From: DYIU01 sp038326775
GTDB lineage: Bacteria > Actinomycetota > Geothermincolia > Fen-727 > Anoxymicrobiaceae
NCBI GenBank assembly: GCA_038326775.1
Contig: JBBQKJ010000065.1
Coordinates: 1-15,684 of the forward strand
Reading direction: 5' to 3'
Length of the DNA stretch: 15,684 nt
Shown piece by piece: positions 14,331-15,684 of this stretch. Numbering within the stretch: the stretch's first letter is position 1; every line of letters begins with the position of its first letter. The notes beneath the pieces were generated by a model, which saw nothing but the letters and a program-made list of their open reading frames with translations, was not told the origin of the DNA and did not search any database. The position numbers and the translations under genes are program-made.

Positions 14331-14864
14331 TTAGAACTTCATAACCTGGTCGAAGGTAAGCTCCACCGGAGTTTCGCGCCCGAATATGGAGACCAATACC
14401 TTGAGCTTGCTCTGGTCCAGGCTCACCTCGCTGATAACGCCGGTAAAGTCAGCGAACGGGCCCTCGACCACCTTGACCCCCTCGCCCTCGGAGAACTCGG
14501 CGGACACCTTGGGCCTTTCGGCCTTCTGCCTTGCCAGCACCCGATCGACCTCGTCGAGCGAGATGGGTGTCGGCCGGGCGGACGTGCCCACGAACCCCGT
14601 GACCCCGGGGGTGTTCCTGACCACATACCAGGAATCGTCGTCCAGCTCCATGCGCACCAGCAGGTAGCCGGGCAACAGTTTCTTCTGGATCAGCTGCTTC
14701 TTGCCGCCCTTGTACTCCAACACGTCCTCAACCGGCACCACCACTTCGAAGATCCTGTCCTTCATGTGCATGGAGTCAATGCGGTGCTCCAGGTTGTTCT
14801 TGACCTTATTCTCATAGCCGGAATAAGTGTGTACAACGAACCACTTCTCATCCCTACGAGGCAT
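14331..14864 (-). CDS. nusG: Transcription elongation and antitermination factor NusG
   Basis: NusG binds the beta-prime clamp of elongating RNA polymerase through its NGN domain and contacts S10 or Rho through its KOW domain. The 177-residue protein has the NGN domain (WFVVHTYSGYENKVKNNL at about residues 8-25, KLLPGYLLVRM at 63-73, GVTGFVG at 87-93) and a C-terminal KOW domain (VKVVEGPFADFTGVISEV). It lacks the long acidic N-terminal extension seen in Streptomyces and Mycobacterium NusG. The ATG at 14864 has a GGGGAG only two bases upstream, but no other in-frame start fits. An 87-base gap separates it from secE. Confidence 0.97.
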   Translation of the reverse strand: MPRRDEKWFVVHTYSGYENKVKNNLEHRIDSMHMKDRIFEVVVPVEDVLEYKGGKKQLIQKKLLPGYLLVRMELDDDSWYVVRNTPGVTGFVGTSARPTPISLDEVDRVLARQKAERPKVSAEFSEGEGVKVVEGPFADFTGVISEVSLDQSKLKVLVSIFGRETPVELTFDQVMKF

Positions 14865-14951
14865 ATCTCCCCTTTTATTACTATCTATTGTGTTCCCGAC
14901 GAGACCCCGCGTGGATGTCCCGGCCGGGGCATTCGATCACGGACGCGCTTC

Positions 14952-15254
14952 TCAAGCTATTATCAGTTTCAGCAGCCTGGCGAGGACGAGGTCCATCACC
15001 AGTATGAACGTCGATACCACGGTAACGGTGACCAGTACCACAACCGTGTAGTTGATCACCTCTTGCCTGCTGGGCCAGATCACCTTCTTCATCTCGATGC
15101 GGACGTCGCGCAGGAATTGGACGATAGTCTTCCAGATGCCCTTCTTTTCCGCCTTCTTCTTCTCAGCGGCCTTCTTGCGCTGGGTCACCTGCCTCTGCTT
15201 CTGGGCTGACTTCTGGGACCTTTCCTGGGTCCTCCGCAACTCGCGATTCAACAT
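14952..15254 (-). CDS. secE: Preprotein translocase subunit SecE
   Basis: SecE clamps SecY in the inner-membrane protein-export channel. The 100-residue protein has a strongly basic, Gln/Lys-rich cytoplasmic N-terminus (about residues 1-40), the amphipathic FLRDVRIEMKKVIWPSRQEV segment that defines the family (about 46-65), and one C-terminal membrane helix (about 70-92). The ATG at 15254 has AGAGG five bases upstream. The frame is open further upstream, but that extension would run into the tRNA-Trp gene. Its place between trnW and nusG is the usual one. Confidence 0.96.
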   Translation of the reverse strand: MLNRELRRTQERSQKSAQKQRQVTQRKKAAEKKKAEKKGIWKTIVQFLRDVRIEMKKVIWPSRQEVINYTVVVLVTVTVVSTFILVMDLVLARLLKLIIA

Positions 15255-15296
15255 GTTGACCTCTTCACGCCTTGATACTCTCCGCCCTGCTCCTGC

Positions 15297-15372
15297 TGGC
15301 AGGCCCGGAGGGGCTCGAACCCCCAACCTCCGGTTTTGGAGACCGGCGCTCTACCAGTTGAGCTACGGGCCT
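15297..15372 (-). tRNA. trnW: tRNA-Trp (anticodon CCA)
   Basis: The minus strand folds into a full cloverleaf of 76 bases. It has a 7-bp acceptor stem AGGCCCG/CGGGCCT, a D arm with GCTC...GAGC, and an anticodon stem CCGGT/ACCGG around CTCCAAA with anticodon CCA. The T arm has GGTTCGAGCC, the discriminator base is G, and CCA is encoded at the 3' end. It lies 18 bases after rpmG and 42 bases before secE, so it must be cut from a longer operon transcript. Confidence 0.98.
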
Positions 15373-15390
15373 GCGGCCGAGCATCTGACT

Positions 15391-15540
15391 TTACCGAGTC
15401 TCCCGGTGCAGCGTGTGCCCGCGGCACCACTTGCAATACTTCTTCATCTCGATCCTGTCAGGATCGTTGGTCTTGTTCTTCTTGGTCGTGTAATTCCTGC
15501 GCTTGCACTCTGTGCAGGCCAATGTGACTATTACTCTCAT
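15391..15540 (-). CDS. rpmG: 50S ribosomal protein L33, zinc-binding form
   Basis: This 49-residue protein of the large subunit begins MRVIVTLACTECKRRNYTTK and ends WCRGHTLHRETR. Two CxxC pairs (CTEC at residues 9-12 and CKWC at 36-39) make it the zinc-ribbon type of L33. Its ATG overlaps the preceding tuf stop codon by four bases (ATGA), so translation of the two genes is probably coupled. The order tuf-rpmG-trnW-secE-nusG is common in several bacterial phyla. Confidence 0.97.
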   Translation of the reverse strand: MRVIVTLACTECKRRNYTTKKNKTNDPDRIEMKKYCKWCRGHTLHRETR

Positions 15541-15684
15541 TTTTCTATCTTGATTACCCTTCCAGCCCCGACGGTGCGGCCGCCCTCGCGAATGGCGAAG
15601 CGCAGGCCCTCTTCCATGGCCACCGGGGTTATGAGCTCGATGTCCATCTCGGTGTTGTCACCCGGCATGACCATCTCCACGCCC
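15537..15684 (-). CDS. tuf: Elongation factor Tu, C-terminal part (gene runs off the right edge)
   Basis: The last 48 codons of a tuf gene are present. They read ...MVMPGDNTEMDIELITPVAM then EEGLRFAIREGGRTVGAGRV and IKIEK, the domain 3 end of EF-Tu, closest in its GAGRV ending to actinobacterial proteins. The TGA stop overlaps the rpmG ATG. It heads the visible beta cluster, while a separate tuf N-terminus closes the str unit at the other end of the window, so this genome carries at least two tuf genes near each other. Confidence 0.97.
   Translation of the reverse strand, partial: GVEMVMPGDNTEMDIELITPVAMEEGLRFAIREGGRTVGAGRVIKIEK

Noticed and set aside
14865..14951. Possible promoter and CCCGGCCGGG palindrome between secE and nusG
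   Set aside because: The palindrome has almost no loop. TTGAGA at one end has no acceptable -10 at 16-18 bp, and no U-tract follows any hairpin.
15255..15326. Longer secE frame starting upstream
   Set aside because: It would overlap the tRNA-Trp gene. The ATG at 15254 has a ribosome site and gives a normal SecE.

Overview
The window is a GC-rich bacterial chromosome segment in which every gene lies on the minus strand. It is the merged beta and str cluster of translation and transcription genes. In transcription order, from right to left, it reads: end of a tuf gene, rpmG, tRNA-Trp, secE, nusG, rplK, rplA, rplJ, rplL, rpoB, rpoC, rpsL, rpsG, fusA, and the start of a second tuf gene. The beta and beta-prime subunits resemble Actinobacteria most. 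The beta-prime N-terminus is close to mycobacterial RpoC, and it carries a charged helical insert where actinobacterial RpoC has one. Two tuf genes, a 177-residue NusG without the acidic N-terminal extension common in Actinobacteria, and an insert several times the usual size suggest a deep-branching or uncultivated actinobacterial-type lineage. That placement is inference from remembered sequences; no search was run.

Layout. Positions 15684-13141 hold tuf (3' part), rpmG, trnW, secE, nusG, rplK and rplA, closely packed. Positions 13140-11784 hold a promoter, an L10-type leader with an intrinsic terminator just before the ribosome binding site, then rplJ and rplL. Positions 11783-11478 are a 306-bp non-coding stretch with a GC-rich hairpin region and a strong promoter for rpoBC. 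Positions 11477-3255 hold rpoB and rpoC. A promoter overlapping the last codons of rpoC, followed by an intrinsic terminator hairpin, begins the str unit: rpsL, rpsG, fusA and tuf (5' part), down to position 1.

The genes supply the core RNA polymerase subunits, the elongation factor NusG, ribosomal proteins S7, S12, L1, L10, L11, L12 and L33, the translation factors EF-G and EF-Tu, one tRNA and the SecE translocase subunit. The three internal promoters share one design: a TTGACA-like -35, exactly 17 bp of spacer ending in TGN, and a TANNNT -10.

No mobile element, CRISPR array or accessory system is visible. The most unusual item is the RpoC insert, about 325 residues of charged predicted helix containing an internal tandem duplication with a period of about 147 residues. 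Secondary points of interest are the long acidic tail on L10, an apparent M in the EF-Tu P-loop, and the regulatory architecture between operons.
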